A stretch of DNA of 47,883 bases from Chloroflexota bacterium (lineage in GTDB: Bacteria; Chloroflexota; Limnocylindria; Limnocylindrales; CSP1-4), in NCBI GenBank assembly GCA_003152165.1, contig PLZO01000018.1, forward strand, positions 173 through 48,055, given 5' to 3'. The position numbers and the translations under genes are program-made. A model generated the notes under the pieces. The model was not told the DNA's origin. It searched no databases and worked only from the letters and a program-made list of their open reading frames with translations. Shown here one piece after another: positions 33,328 to 41,923 of this stretch; position 1 is the stretch's first letter, and each line of letters opens with the position of its first letter.

Positions 33328-33358
33328 GCGTCCTTTGCCGGCGGTCGCTGCGATCGGC

Positions 33359-34513
33359 TCAGCCGATCAGCTCTCCGATCGGTGCGAGCTCGAATTCGGC
33401 GATCGCCTCGGCGACTACCCGCCCATGTGGGTCGAGCGACGCCGGCCGGTGGTAGCGAGCGAGCTCGCGCAGTCGCGCCCCCTCGAGGAGTCCGGCCTGG
33501 CGCAATGCCTCGACCGTGGCTGCCCAGGTTGCTCGCTCGTAGCCATCTCCATCTTCGATCTTGAGGGCCATCCCGGATGAATTCCGGCGATCTGAGCCCA
33601 GGATAGCCAGCCCGCGCAGGGCTTCCATCCCGCCCTTGCTGACGACTCGTCCCGGCAGCGCCTTCATCAGCGAGGTGTCGAGGCGTTCCCGGGTACCAGC
33701 CACCATCTCAGGATAGGCCAGCATCGCGTCGCGGATACGCGTCATCGAGGCGGCCAGGCGCGCCCTCGAATCCCCTATGGGCAAGCTGGCCGGATCGGCC
33801 AGGAACGCGTATGCGCGGGCGACTTCGGCCAGCGGGAAGGCGTAGGTCTCGATGCCGCAGCCGTCGATCGCCCGGACGAGCCGATCAGGGCTCGTCCGGA
33901 ACGCGCCGGCGACGGCCGCCCGATAGGCCTCCTGGCTGGGATGCCCGGGCAGCCAATAGTCCTCGAGCGACCAGCCGTTGAGGCGGGCCAGCAGGATCAT
34001 CGAGGTGTGCTGGCCTGAACACATGTGCCGGATCGGCCCAGCCCGCTCCCCGTCACGGGCCAGGCGGGCTGCCGTCAAAGGGTCGAGGGGCATTCCCTCG
34101 TTGCCGCAGGCCAGCATGGTTTGGCTGACATTGGCCCGACGGAAGACCCCCTGCAAGGTCCGGACATGGCTGTCCTCGCCGGAGTGCGACGAGGCCATGA
34201 TCGCCAGTTCAGCCGGTGAGAGGTCGAGAGCATCGATTCCACCGGCCTCGACAAGCGCCAACAGCCCGAAGGGCTTGACGCACGATCGGAGGCTGACGAT
34301 GCGGTCCGGGTTGCCGATCGAGCGGATCAGCCGACCGGTGACGTCCGCCTCGACAACGTCGCCCCGATGAACCGATTCGACAATCCCGTTGCGGATCTGG
34401 CGAACGAGGACCGGGGCGGCACCGTTCCAGGCGCTGGTCCGGGCTGACCCGTTGCGGGCAACCGGGCGCCGGCTTACGGCCGGAGCTGAGACGCGGGCAC
34501 GGCTGGCGGACAC
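33359..34513 (-). CDS. L-asparaginase II family protein
   Basis: A 384-residue protein of the Asparaginase_II family (the Rhizobium-type, serine-dependent group, unrelated to E. coli AnsA/AnsB). Diagnostic blocks in order are [66 protein letters not shown] and [13 protein letters not shown]. It should convert asparagine to aspartate and ammonia. An upstream open extension exists opposite upp but is rejected: the GTG at 34513 is preceded by TATCCT at exactly leaderless spacing. The N-terminal 30 residues before the domain are low-complexity. Confidence 0.88.
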   Translation of the reverse strand: MSASRARVSAPAVSRRPVARNGSARTSAWNGAAPVLVRQIRNGIVESVHRGDVVEADVTGRLIRSIGNPDRIVSLRSCVKPFGLLALVEAGGIDALDLSPAELAIMASSHSGEDSHVRTLQGVFRRANVSQTMLACGNEGMPLDPLTAARLARDGERAGPIRHMCSGQHTSMILLARLNGWSLEDYWLPGHPSQEAYRAAVAGAFRTSPDRLVRAIDGCGIETYAFPLAEVARAYAFLADPASLPIGDSRARLAASMTRIRDAMLAYPEMVAGTRERLDTSLMKALPGRVVSKGGMEALRGLAILGSDRRNSSGMALKIEDGDGYERATWAATVEALRQAGLLEGARLRELARYHRPASLDPHGRVVAEAIAEFELAPIGELIG

Positions 34514-34519
34514 GGCCCG

Positions 34520-34525
34520 AGGATA
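34520..34525 (-). promoter_or_regulatory. -10 box TATCCT of the leaderless asparaginase promoter
   Basis: TATCCT on the minus strand ends 6 nt before the GTG at 34513. It lies back-to-back with the upp promoter, whose -10 is 20 nt away on the other strand. Confidence 0.55.
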
Positions 34526-34539
34526 CCGCTTGGCGATGC

Positions 34540-34545
34540 TAGGAT
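34540..34545 (+). promoter_or_regulatory. -10 box TAGGAT of the leaderless upp promoter
   Basis: TGCTAGGAT (34537-34545) ends 7 nt before the GTG at 34553. An ATG inside this box (34544) is therefore an unlikely start. Confidence 0.55.
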
Positions 34546-34552
34546 GCCAAGC

Positions 34553-35212
34553 GTGTCGAATCCCGAGTCGCTTGCCACGCCCTGGCCCAGCCTGCACGTC
34601 TCGAGCCACCCCGCCGTGCTGCACAAGCTGGCGATCCTGAGGAGCACCGCGACCGAGCCCAAGAAGTTCCGCGAGGTCGTCCGCGAACTGTCCTGGCTCC
34701 TTGGCTACGAGGCGCTCGCCGACGCCCGCGTCAGGCCGTTCGAGATCGAGACGCCGCTCGAGCCGATGGTCGCAAGCCAGCTGGCGGACCGGATCGGGCT
34801 GGTCCCGATCCTGCGCGCCGGCCTGGGCATGGTGGATGCGATGCTCGAGCTGATGCCAACGGCCCAGGTCTGGCACCTTGGCCTGTTCCGGGACGAGCGA
34901 ACACTGCGGCCGGTCGAGTACTACAACAAGTTGCCCGACTCCGCGACCGTGGACCTGTCGCTCATCCTCGATCCGATGCTGGCCACCGGCGGCTCGGCGA
35001 CGGCCGCGATCGAAGTCCTCAAGCGTTGGGGGGCCGTCCGGATCAAGCTGATCAACCTGATCGCGGCGCCCGAAGGCGTGGCCGCGGTCAGCGCTGCGCA
35101 TCCGGATGTCGAGATCTACTGTGCCGCGCTCGATCGAGGCCTGAACGAGAAGGGCTACATCATGCCCGGCCTCGGCGACGCCGGCGACCGCCAGTTCGGG
35201 ACCGGACGCTAG
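34553..35212 (+). CDS. upp: Uracil phosphoribosyltransferase
   Basis: Salvages uracil with PRPP to UMP. The 219-residue protein spans the family: N-terminal [18 protein letters not shown], the [22 protein letters not shown] block, the PRPP loop [17 protein letters not shown], and the uracil-binding C terminus with [21 protein letters not shown] 34553 is taken as start from the promoter spacing; the ATG at 34544 overlaps the -10 box. It converges on hemH with 63 nt between the stops and no clear terminator. Confidence 0.95.
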   Translation: MSNPESLATPWPSLHVSSHPAVLHKLAILRSTATEPKKFREVVRELSWLLGYEALADARVRPFEIETPLEPMVASQLADRIGLVPILRAGLGMVDAMLELMPTAQVWHLGLFRDERTLRPVEYYNKLPDSATVDLSLILDPMLATGGSATAAIEVLKRWGAVRIKLINLIAAPEGVAAVSAAHPDVEIYCAALDRGLNEKGYIMPGLGDAGDRQFGTGR

Positions 35213-35275
35213 CACGCGCGGCGGATCCTCCGGCCTACCAGGGCCTCGCAGCGCGAGCCAGATTCACTAATCGTG

Positions 35276-36205
35276 CTACGCGCCGATCGTGCCTCGGGCG
35301 ACCGCCACCAGAGCTTCAGTCAACCCCGCATCGACGTTGAGCGATTCGATCCGATGGAACGCCAGGCCGCAGCGTTCGGCCTGTTCACGGGCACCGACCT
35401 CGACGTCGTACAGGATCTCGAGGTGGTCGGCCAGGAACTGGACCGGCGCGACGATGACCGACGTGCCGCCGCCGAGTGCGATCTGGGGCATCAGGTCGGC
35501 GAAGTCGGGCTTCATCCACTCCCCCGGCTCATGGCCAGCACTCTGCCAGCAGAACTGCCAGCGATCCGGACCGATATTCGCCGCGACGGCCACGGCCTCG
35601 GCGGTGGCGCGGAGCTGACCGATGTAGTCCGGTTCCTGCTCGGCGACACGGCGCGGCAGGCTGTGGGCGGTCATCAGGATCGCGACGTCGTCCCGCTCAG
35701 CCGCCGGCAGCGCAGCCAGTGACTGGGCCAGGCGATCCGCGAGCGCCCCGATAAACGCCGGTTCGTCGTGCCAGGCGCCGGCCACGTCGACGGGCGGGGC
35801 CTCGTTTCCGATCTCTGCGCGGGCTTCCGCGACCGCCCGGGTGTAGCCGCCCATCAGCAGGGGCGAGTACTGCGGCGAGAGGATGATCGCCGCGATCTGG
35901 TCGACGCCTTGGGCGGCGAGCTCGCGGATGCCGTCCGCGATCGACGGGGCAGAAAAGCGCATGCCGACCGCCACCGGCCAGTCGAGCGCATCGGCCAGCG
36001 CCGCGGCCTGGGCGCAGGTGATCTCGATCAACGGCGAGCCACCGATGACCCGGTAGCGCCGGGTGAACTCGTCGAGGAGCTCGGCGTCCGGGTCCCGGCC
36101 ACCCCGGATACGCACCAGGTAGGCGCCCACGTCGGCCCGCTCCAACGATGCCGGCGAGCCGTAGGTCATCAGCAGCGCCCCCCGCCGCTCGTGGCCGGCG
36201 CTCAT
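35276..36205 (-). CDS. hemH: Ferrochelatase (coproporphyrin type inferred)
   Basis: Inserts ferrous iron into a porphyrin. The 309-residue protein has the family blocks LLMTYGSPASLERADVGAY, IILSPQYSPLLMGGY, the metal-site histidine in MTAHSLPRRVAEQEPDY, CWQSAGHEPGEWMKPD and VAPVQFLADHLEILYDVE. There is no membrane anchor. Because hemQ lies in the same operon, the substrate is probably coproporphyrin III (CpfC activity) rather than protoporphyrin IX. ATG 36205 overlaps the hemE stop. It is the last gene of the operon. Confidence 0.93.
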   Translation of the reverse strand: MSAGHERRGALLMTYGSPASLERADVGAYLVRIRGGRDPDAELLDEFTRRYRVIGGSPLIEITCAQAAALADALDWPVAVGMRFSAPSIADGIRELAAQGVDQIAAIILSPQYSPLLMGGYTRAVAEARAEIGNEAPPVDVAGAWHDEPAFIGALADRLAQSLAALPAAERDDVAILMTAHSLPRRVAEQEPDYIGQLRATAEAVAVAANIGPDRWQFCWQSAGHEPGEWMKPDFADLMPQIALGGGTSVIVAPVQFLADHLEILYDVEVGAREQAERCGLAFHRIESLNVDAGLTEALVAVARGTIGA

Positions 36206-37248
36206 CCCGCCGCCTCGGCCGCGACGCCGATGCGGCTGGTCTGCTCGTGGACGAAATCGACCAGGCGCCGAAGGAGCCCCGTATCGGTCGCGGGCAGGAC
36301 GCCGTGGCCCAGGTTGAAGACGTGGCCCGGCCGGCCGGCGGCCTGATCGAGCACGGCCCGCGCGCCAGTCTCGGTTGCCTCCCAACCAGCGAGCAAGCGG
36401 GCCGCGTCGAGGTTGCCCTGGACGCCGTGGCTGTAGCCCACTCGTCGCCAGGCATCGCCGAGCGACTGACGGTGGTCGATCCCGATCACGTCGCCGCCTG
36501 CCTCGGCCATCAGCTCGAGCAGGGCAGCGGTGCCCGTCCCGAAATGGATCGCCGGGACATCGGGGAGGCCGTCAAAGATCCGACGGACATGAGGCTGGAC
36601 GAACGTGGCGTAATCGGCGGGCCCCAGGCCCCCAACCCAGCTGTCAAACACCTGCACCACCTGGGCACCGGCCTCGACCTGCGCCCGCAGGTAGATCCCG
36701 ACCATCGTCGCCAGGCGCTCCATCAGGTCGTGCCAGGCAGCCGGTTCGCCGTACATAAACGCCTTCGCGATCGCGTAATCGCGCGACGGACGGCCCTCGA
36801 TCAGGTAGCAGGCCAGGGTGAATGGCGCGCCCGAGAAGCCGATCACGCCGGCCTTCCCGTCGAGCTCGCGGCGGACGAGCCGGATCGCGTCGAGCGTGAA
36901 TGACACAGCGGCTGGATCGAAGGGCCGGAGCGCCGCGATATCGGCCGCCGAGCGGATCGGCTTGTCGATGATCGGACCAACCTCGGGCTCGATCCGCAGG
37001 CCGACCCCCATCGGCTCGAGCGGCAGCATGATGTCGGCGAACAGGACCGCCGCGTCCACGCCGAGCTCGTGCACCGGCATGAGGGTGACTTCGGCGCATA
37101 GGTCGGGCGTCTTGGCCAGCTCGAGGATGCCGTAGCGCTCCCGGAGCTGGCGATAGGCGGCGAAGCTGCGGCCCGCCTGGCGCATGAACCAGACGGGCGT
37201 GGCGTCAACCGGCTCATGCCGGCAGGCGCGCACAAAACGGTCGTTCAT
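36202..37248 (-). CDS. hemE: Uroporphyrinogen decarboxylase
   Basis: Decarboxylates uroporphyrinogen III to coproporphyrinogen III. The 348-residue TIM-barrel enzyme starts with the signature TPVWFMRQAGRSFAAYRQLR. It continues with the catalytic-aspartate region AAVLFADIMLPLEPMGVG and the second signature GFSGAPFTLACYLIEG. The C-terminal GNLDAARL and HVFNLGHGVLPATD blocks are intact. ATG 37248 overlaps the hemL stop by 4 nt, and its own stop overlaps hemH. Confidence 0.96.
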   Translation of the reverse strand: MNDRFVRACRHEPVDATPVWFMRQAGRSFAAYRQLRERYGILELAKTPDLCAEVTLMPVHELGVDAAVLFADIMLPLEPMGVGLRIEPEVGPIIDKPIRSAADIAALRPFDPAAVSFTLDAIRLVRRELDGKAGVIGFSGAPFTLACYLIEGRPSRDYAIAKAFMYGEPAAWHDLMERLATMVGIYLRAQVEAGAQVVQVFDSWVGGLGPADYATFVQPHVRRIFDGLPDVPAIHFGTGTAALLELMAEAGGDVIGIDHRQSLGDAWRRVGYSHGVQGNLDAARLLAGWEATETGARAVLDQAAGRPGHVFNLGHGVLPATDTGLLRRLVDFVHEQTSRIGVAAEAAG

Positions 37249-38537
37249 TGCTGCAACGCCTCGCGGGCGGCGTCGACCGTGGCCTCCAGCTCGACCGGGC
37301 CGTGCGCCATCGAGATGAACCAGGCTTCAAACTGGGATGGCGGCAGGAGAATGCCCCGATCCAGCATCGCGCCGAAGAACCGGGCGTACGCGGCACGGTC
37401 GGACGTGAGCGCCTCGGCTCCGTCCAGCGGCGCCGTCGGGCGGAAGAACACGGTCAGAAGCGAGCCGACGCGGCTGATCGCGACGTCGCGGCTGGCATCT
37501 GCAGCAGCGGCCGCCAGCGATAGCGCAAGGCGCGCTGCGGCCTCGTCCAGGGCGAGATAGCGGTCTGGCGTCAGCGCCGCGAGGGTCGCGATCCCGGCAG
37601 CCATCGACAGCGGATGGCCCGCTAGCGTGCCGGCCTGATAGACCGGTCCGACCGGAGCAATGAGCTCCATCAGGTCGGCCCGACCGCCGTACGCGCCGAT
37701 CGGCATGCCACCACCGATGATCTTGCCCAGCGTCGTCAGATCGGGTCGGATCCCGAACCTGGCCTGGGCACCGCCTGGCCCGATCCGGAAGCCGGTGATC
37801 ACCTCGTCGAAGATGAGCAGCGCACCGTCGGCCCGGGTCGTCTCGCGGAGGTGCTCGAGGAAGTCCGCGGCCGGCGCGATCACGCCGACGTTCGCGGCGA
37901 CCGGCTCCACGATCACCACGGCGATCTGCCCGGGATGCTCGGCGAAGGCGAGGGTCACCGATGACGGGTCGTTGTAGGGCAGGACGAGCGTCTGCGCCGC
38001 GGTTGCGTCGGGCACCCCGGCGCTACCCGGGATCGCCTGGGTCGCGACACCGGAGCCAGCCTCCACGAGCAGGCCGTCGACGTGGCCGTGATAGCCGCCG
38101 GCGAACTTGAGCAGGAGGGTCCGACCAGTCGCCGCGCGGCCAAGACGCAGCGCACTCATTACGGCCTCGGTGCCGGACGAAGTGAAGCGCAGGCGCTCCA
38201 TCGACGGCAGGGCCGCCCGAATCGCCTCGCCCAGCTCGACTTCGAGCGGGTTAGTCGCGCCCAGGGCGAACCCGTTGCGAGCCGCCGCGACCACGGCCGC
38301 AACGACAGCCGGGTCGGCGTGACCGAGGATCGCCGGTCCCCACGCCCCGATGTAGTCGATGTAGCGCCGTCCGTCGGTGTCCCAGACGTACGGCCCTTCA
38401 CCTCGTTCCAGCATGATCGGCGGCCGGCCCACTGACCGGAAGGCACGGACCGGGCTGTTGACCCCACCGGGGAACAGGCGCTCGGCCCGCTCGATGAGCA
38501 TCGCCATCCGCGTGCGGCTCACTCCCGTGACCTTCAT
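37245..38537 (-). CDS. hemL: Glutamate-1-semialdehyde 2,1-aminomutase
   Basis: PLP enzyme converting glutamate-1-semialdehyde to 5-aminolevulinate, second step of the C5 pathway. The 430-residue protein shows ERLFPGGVNSPVRAFRSVG at the N terminus, FTSSGTEAVMSALRLGRA, the cofactor-binding FDEVITGFRIGPGGAQ and the catalytic lysine in TTLGKIIGGGMPIGAYGG. The GSA-specific substrate region FAGGYHGHVDGLLVEAGS separates it from other class III aminotransferases. ATG 38537 overlaps the hemQ stop. Confidence 0.96.
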   Translation of the reverse strand: MKVTGVSRTRMAMLIERAERLFPGGVNSPVRAFRSVGRPPIMLERGEGPYVWDTDGRRYIDYIGAWGPAILGHADPAVVAAVVAAARNGFALGATNPLEVELGEAIRAALPSMERLRFTSSGTEAVMSALRLGRAATGRTLLLKFAGGYHGHVDGLLVEAGSGVATQAIPGSAGVPDATAAQTLVLPYNDPSSVTLAFAEHPGQIAVVIVEPVAANVGVIAPAADFLEHLRETTRADGALLIFDEVITGFRIGPGGAQARFGIRPDLTTLGKIIGGGMPIGAYGGRADLMELIAPVGPVYQAGTLAGHPLSMAAGIATLAALTPDRYLALDEAAARLALSLAAAAADASRDVAISRVGSLLTVFFRPTAPLDGAEALTSDRAAYARFFGAMLDRGILLPPSQFEAWFISMAHGPVELEATVDAAREALQQ

Positions 38538-39229
38538 CCCGCGCCTCCACCAAGCAGGCCGAGGATCTCTTCGATCGGGCGATGAATCCCGAGCAGGATC
38601 GGCGTGTCGCTGACCGTGGAGCGGCGACTCTCCGTGCCGCGCAGCGCCCGGACCAGGCCTCCGAACGCAACCAGGTCGTCGGTCTCATAGGCAACGACGA
38701 AATCCTGCGAGTCGAGACCGAACGAGTAGGCCAGCGCCTGGCGGATCATCGGGTACTCATGCCCGACGTGCATATGCTCGTTCATGATCTTCTGGCGGGC
38801 CTCTCGAGCCAGCAGATACCAGTCGGTGCTCTTCGTGAAGGGGTAGACGACGAGGTAGCGCGAGCGCTCGCCGCCGAACAGCGACTGCTCCTGCTCGGTC
38901 GGCTTGCGGACGTACTGCGAAGGTCCAATTCGACCGATCAGGGACTGCTCAACGGTCAGCCAGCGGCCGAGGCCGGTCCGCAGGAGCCGAGCGGCAACCG
39001 CCTCGAGCGCGTCCATCGTGGGCGCCATCTGCCAGAACAGGATGTCAACGCCCGGCTCGAGTCCGATCGACGAGTAGCTGATGCTGCGAACCCCGTCCGC
39101 CTGGGCGGCCGCCGTGGCTTCGGCGAACTGGCGACCTTCCTCGCGGCGTTCCTCATCGCTTCGGCGGCGCCAGGTCGGATCGAGTCGGAGGGCGAGCGCC
39201 TGGATGTAGGTCTGCTCGTCGTCGCTCAT
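38534..39229 (-). CDS. hemQ: Coproheme decarboxylase HemQ (chlorite dismutase family)
   Basis: Oxidatively decarboxylates coproheme III to heme b, the last step of the coproporphyrin-dependent pathway. The 231-residue protein has the Cld fold. The active-site motif YPFTKSTDWYLL (about residue 128) carries the conserved tyrosine and lysine, and the proximal heme-binding histidine lies in NEHMHVGHEYPMIRQ. The strand DFVVAYETDDL is conserved. The distal arginine of true chlorite dismutases is not evident, and the operon context makes HemQ the likely role. ATG 39229 overlaps the hemB stop by 4 nt. Confidence 0.93.
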   Translation of the reverse strand: MSDDEQTYIQALALRLDPTWRRRSDEERREEGRQFAEATAAAQADGVRSISYSSIGLEPGVDILFWQMAPTMDALEAVAARLLRTGLGRWLTVEQSLIGRIGPSQYVRKPTEQEQSLFGGERSRYLVVYPFTKSTDWYLLAREARQKIMNEHMHVGHEYPMIRQALAYSFGLDSQDFVVAYETDDLVAFGGLVRALRGTESRRSTVSDTPILLGIHRPIEEILGLLGGGAG

Positions 39230-40257
39230 CGCTCGTCCCGCAGCCAGGTCGCAAGGTCGGCGGCGGCGTACGTGATGACGATCCCAGCCCCGGCCCGCAC
39301 GATCGCACTGACCGCCTCGGTCATTGCTCGCCGACCATCGAGCCAGCCTCGTTCCGCGGCCGCCATCAGCATCGCGAACTCACCCGAGACCTGGTAGGCC
39401 GCGATCGGCAGGTCGAAGCGAGCCCGCGCCGCGGCGATCAGGTCCAGTGCCGGTAGGGCCGGCTTGATCAACAGGAGATCCGCGCCCTCGGCGACATCAA
39501 GGTCCATCTCGCGTAGCGCTTCGCGGCCATTGGCCGGGTCCATCTGGTAGGAGCGTCGGTCGCCGAAGGCAGGCGCGCTGTCGGCCGCCTCCCGGAACGG
39601 GCCATAGAAGGCTGAGGCGTGTTTCGCGGCGTAGGCCATGATCGCGGTCTCGCTGAAGCCCGCCTGGTCGAGCGCCGCCCGGATTGCCGCGACCTGGCCG
39701 TCCATCATCGCGCTTGGGGCGACGATCTCGGCTCCGGCTCGAGCCTGGCTGACGGCCGTCTCGGCGAGCCGAACGAGCGCGGCGTCGTTGTCGACGGAAC
39801 CGTCCGGTGCGAGCGGGCCGCAGTGCCCATGGTCGGTGTACTCACACAGGCAGGTGTCGGCGATCGTCACCAGCGGCAACTCGAGCGAGCGGATCCGTCG
39901 GAACGCGTCCTGGACGACCCCGCTGTCCGCAGATGCCTCGAGACCCAGCGGATCCTTGACGTCGGGCAAGCCGAACAGGATCACCCCGCCCACACCCAGC
40001 TCGGCCAGGCGAGCGGCCTCGTTGGCGGCCATGTCCGGCGAAAGGCGGGCAACCCCGGGCATCGAGCCAATCGGTTCGCGGACGGCCCTACCCGGTCGGA
40101 CGAAGAGCGGAGCCACGAGCATCGAGGGGTGCAGTCGTGTCTCCTGGACGAGCGATCGGAGGGCCGGCGTTCGACGCAGACGACGCAGGCGAGTCGTGAT
40201 TTGGATCGGGGCGCCGGAGCTTCCGGCTATGGGACGGGATTCAAGGTCGAGGGTCAT
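39226..40257 (-). CDS. hemB: Porphobilinogen synthase
   Basis: Condenses two 5-aminolevulinates to porphobilinogen. The 343-residue TIM-barrel enzyme has the Cys-rich zinc site DTCLCEYTDHGHCG (zinc-dependent type) and the two Schiff-base lysines in MAYAAKHASAFYGPFREA and LLIKPALPALDLI. RRSYQMDPANGREALRE is the conserved block between them. ATG 40257 has AGAGGA just upstream and starts 10 nt after the hemCD stop; a TTG at 40281 would overlap hemCD and is less likely. Confidence 0.96.
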   Translation of the reverse strand: MTLDLESRPIAGSSGAPIQITTRLRRLRRTPALRSLVQETRLHPSMLVAPLFVRPGRAVREPIGSMPGVARLSPDMAANEAARLAELGVGGVILFGLPDVKDPLGLEASADSGVVQDAFRRIRSLELPLVTIADTCLCEYTDHGHCGPLAPDGSVDNDAALVRLAETAVSQARAGAEIVAPSAMMDGQVAAIRAALDQAGFSETAIMAYAAKHASAFYGPFREAADSAPAFGDRRSYQMDPANGREALREMDLDVAEGADLLLIKPALPALDLIAAARARFDLPIAAYQVSGEFAMLMAAAERGWLDGRRAMTEAVSAIVRAGAGIVITYAAADLATWLRDER

Positions 40258-40267
40258 CGGCTGTCCT

Positions 40268-41923
40268 CTACGGGTAGACAAGGGTCTTCAGGCTGCGGGC
40301 GACGGTCCTGGCCAGAACGTTGGCGTCCGGAGTTTCCGACACCGCGAGCACCGAGAAGCCAGCCCCGCGCGCTTCGGCCGCTGTCCGAATCCCGATGCAG
40401 ACCGACGGGATCGACGCAATATCGAGCTGTTCGGCCTGGGCGAGGGCGACCAGGCCGCGAACGGTCGAACCGCTGGTGAACACGACGGCGTCGATCGATC
40501 CCTCGGCCAGCGCCGCCCGCAACAGCCCCTGCGACGGTTCGGGCGCCTCGAGCGTCCGATAGGCGATCACGTCGTCGACCTCGGCGCCGCGGGCACGCAG
40601 GGCCACGGCCAGGTCCGGACCCGCGAGATCGCCGTGAACATGGAGCACACGCTCGCCCGGACCGATCGGCAGCTGCTCGCCCAGCGCGGCACCGCTCGCC
40701 GGGTCGGACTCGAAATCGACCGCGATGCCGGCCGCCTCGAGGGTGGTGGCGGTGGTTGACCCGATCGCGGCCCAGCGTGGACCAGGGAGGGATGCGGACA
40801 CTCGTGCGGCTGCCTCGATCATCGCCCGGGCTCCGTTGGCACTGGTTACGACGACCCAGCTGTAGGCCTGGAGCCGGCAGGCAACGGTGTCAAGCCGCCC
40901 GCCCGGTGAGTCGAGCTCGATCGCGATCGTCGGGATCGAGACCGGATCGAGACCGGCGTCGCGCAGGGCCAGGACCAGCTCTGCGGCCTGCTCTGGCGCC
41001 CTGGCGACGATCACCCGGCGGGCGATCCCGGGCTGTGGCGCGGGCACGAGCGCGCGCACGAGCTCGCCGGCGATCTGCGCGCCAGCGCCACGCGGACCTC
41101 GACGACGGCCGCGGACTGCGCCTGATCCGTCCGGGTTGGCGTAGCCGCCGAAGAGCTCGAGCTCGCTGGCAGTGACCGTGGCCAGGGCGCCGATCGGCGA
41201 TCGGCAACCGCCGCCGGACGTGCTCAGGAAGGAACGTTCGGCCTCGACCGCGATGCGTGTACCCGGATCGTCGATTGCGCCAACGAGATCGCCTACACGT
41301 CGGTCATTCGTTCGGACCTGGACGGCAATCGCGCCCTGGCCGGGCGCCGGCGGCATGACCTTGGGATCGAGCCGTTGAGTGATTCGGCCGGCCAGGCCGA
41401 GGCGATCCAGGCCGGCGCAGGCCAGGACGAGGGCATCGGTCTCACCGGAATCGAGTCGGCGCAGGCGCGTGTCGACGTTGCCATGCAGCGGATGAACGTC
41501 GAGATCCGGGCGCCGGGCGAGCAGGAAACTGGTCCGTCTGGGGCTGTCGGTACCAACACGTGTTCCCGCTGGCAGATCGTCCAACCAGCGCTCCCGGGCA
41601 TCCACCCGAACGACGAGGGCATCCCGAGGGTCGGCCCTGGGTAGGTAGGCGCCGATCCGGAGGCGAGGATCAGCCTCGGTCGGAACATCTTTGGCGCTGT
41701 GGACCGCGACGTCCACACGCCCATCCAGGAGAGCCAATTCGAGCGCCGCGACGAAGGCCCCTTCGCCCCACGCAGTATCTGGCGCTCGCCGGTCGCCATC
41801 GGTCTCGATGATCACGACATGGCTGGCCTGGCCGGAGCGATGGAACTCGTCGAGGACGAGATTGGCCTGGATGAGGGCCAGCTTGCTGCCCCTGGTTCCG
41901 ATCGCGATTGCTAGTCCAGTCAC
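40268..41923 (-). CDS. hemCD: Fused porphobilinogen deaminase / uroporphyrinogen-III synthase (HemC-HemD)
   Basis: A 551-residue bifunctional protein. Residues 1-300 are HemC: IGTRGSKLALIQANLV, VHSAKDVPTEADPRL, GTDSPRRTSFLLARRPDL, APGQGAIAVQVR, and the dipyrromethane-cofactor cysteine in TSGGGCRSPIGA. Residues about 310-551 are HemD: VIVARAPEQAAELVLALRD at the start, WVVVTSANGARAMI, AAIGSTTATTLEAAGI and VVFTSGSTVRGL. Together they turn porphobilinogen into uroporphyrinogen III without releasing the unstable hydroxymethylbilane to bulk solvent. GTG 41923 overlaps the hemA stop (GTGA). The HemD half is the more divergent part. Confidence 0.95.
   Translation of the reverse strand: MTGLAIAIGTRGSKLALIQANLVLDEFHRSGQASHVVIIETDGDRRAPDTAWGEGAFVAALELALLDGRVDVAVHSAKDVPTEADPRLRIGAYLPRADPRDALVVRVDARERWLDDLPAGTRVGTDSPRRTSFLLARRPDLDVHPLHGNVDTRLRRLDSGETDALVLACAGLDRLGLAGRITQRLDPKVMPPAPGQGAIAVQVRTNDRRVGDLVGAIDDPGTRIAVEAERSFLSTSGGGCRSPIGALATVTASELELFGGYANPDGSGAVRGRRRGPRGAGAQIAGELVRALVPAPQPGIARRVIVARAPEQAAELVLALRDAGLDPVSIPTIAIELDSPGGRLDTVACRLQAYSWVVVTSANGARAMIEAAARVSASLPGPRWAAIGSTTATTLEAAGIAVDFESDPASGAALGEQLPIGPGERVLHVHGDLAGPDLAVALRARGAEVDDVIAYRTLEAPEPSQGLLRAALAEGSIDAVVFTSGSTVRGLVALAQAEQLDIASIPSVCIGIRTAAEARGAGFSVLAVSETPDANVLARTVARSLKTLVYP

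Noticed and set aside
34514-35215. A 234-codon N-terminal extension of the asparaginase gene
   Set aside because: It runs antisense to upp and has no family similarity; the leaderless promoter at 34520-34525 supports the GTG at 34513.
35213-35275. TAGCACG...CGTGCTA arms between upp and hemH as a terminator
   Set aside because: The 7-nt arms are about 50 nt apart with no stable stem and no T-run.
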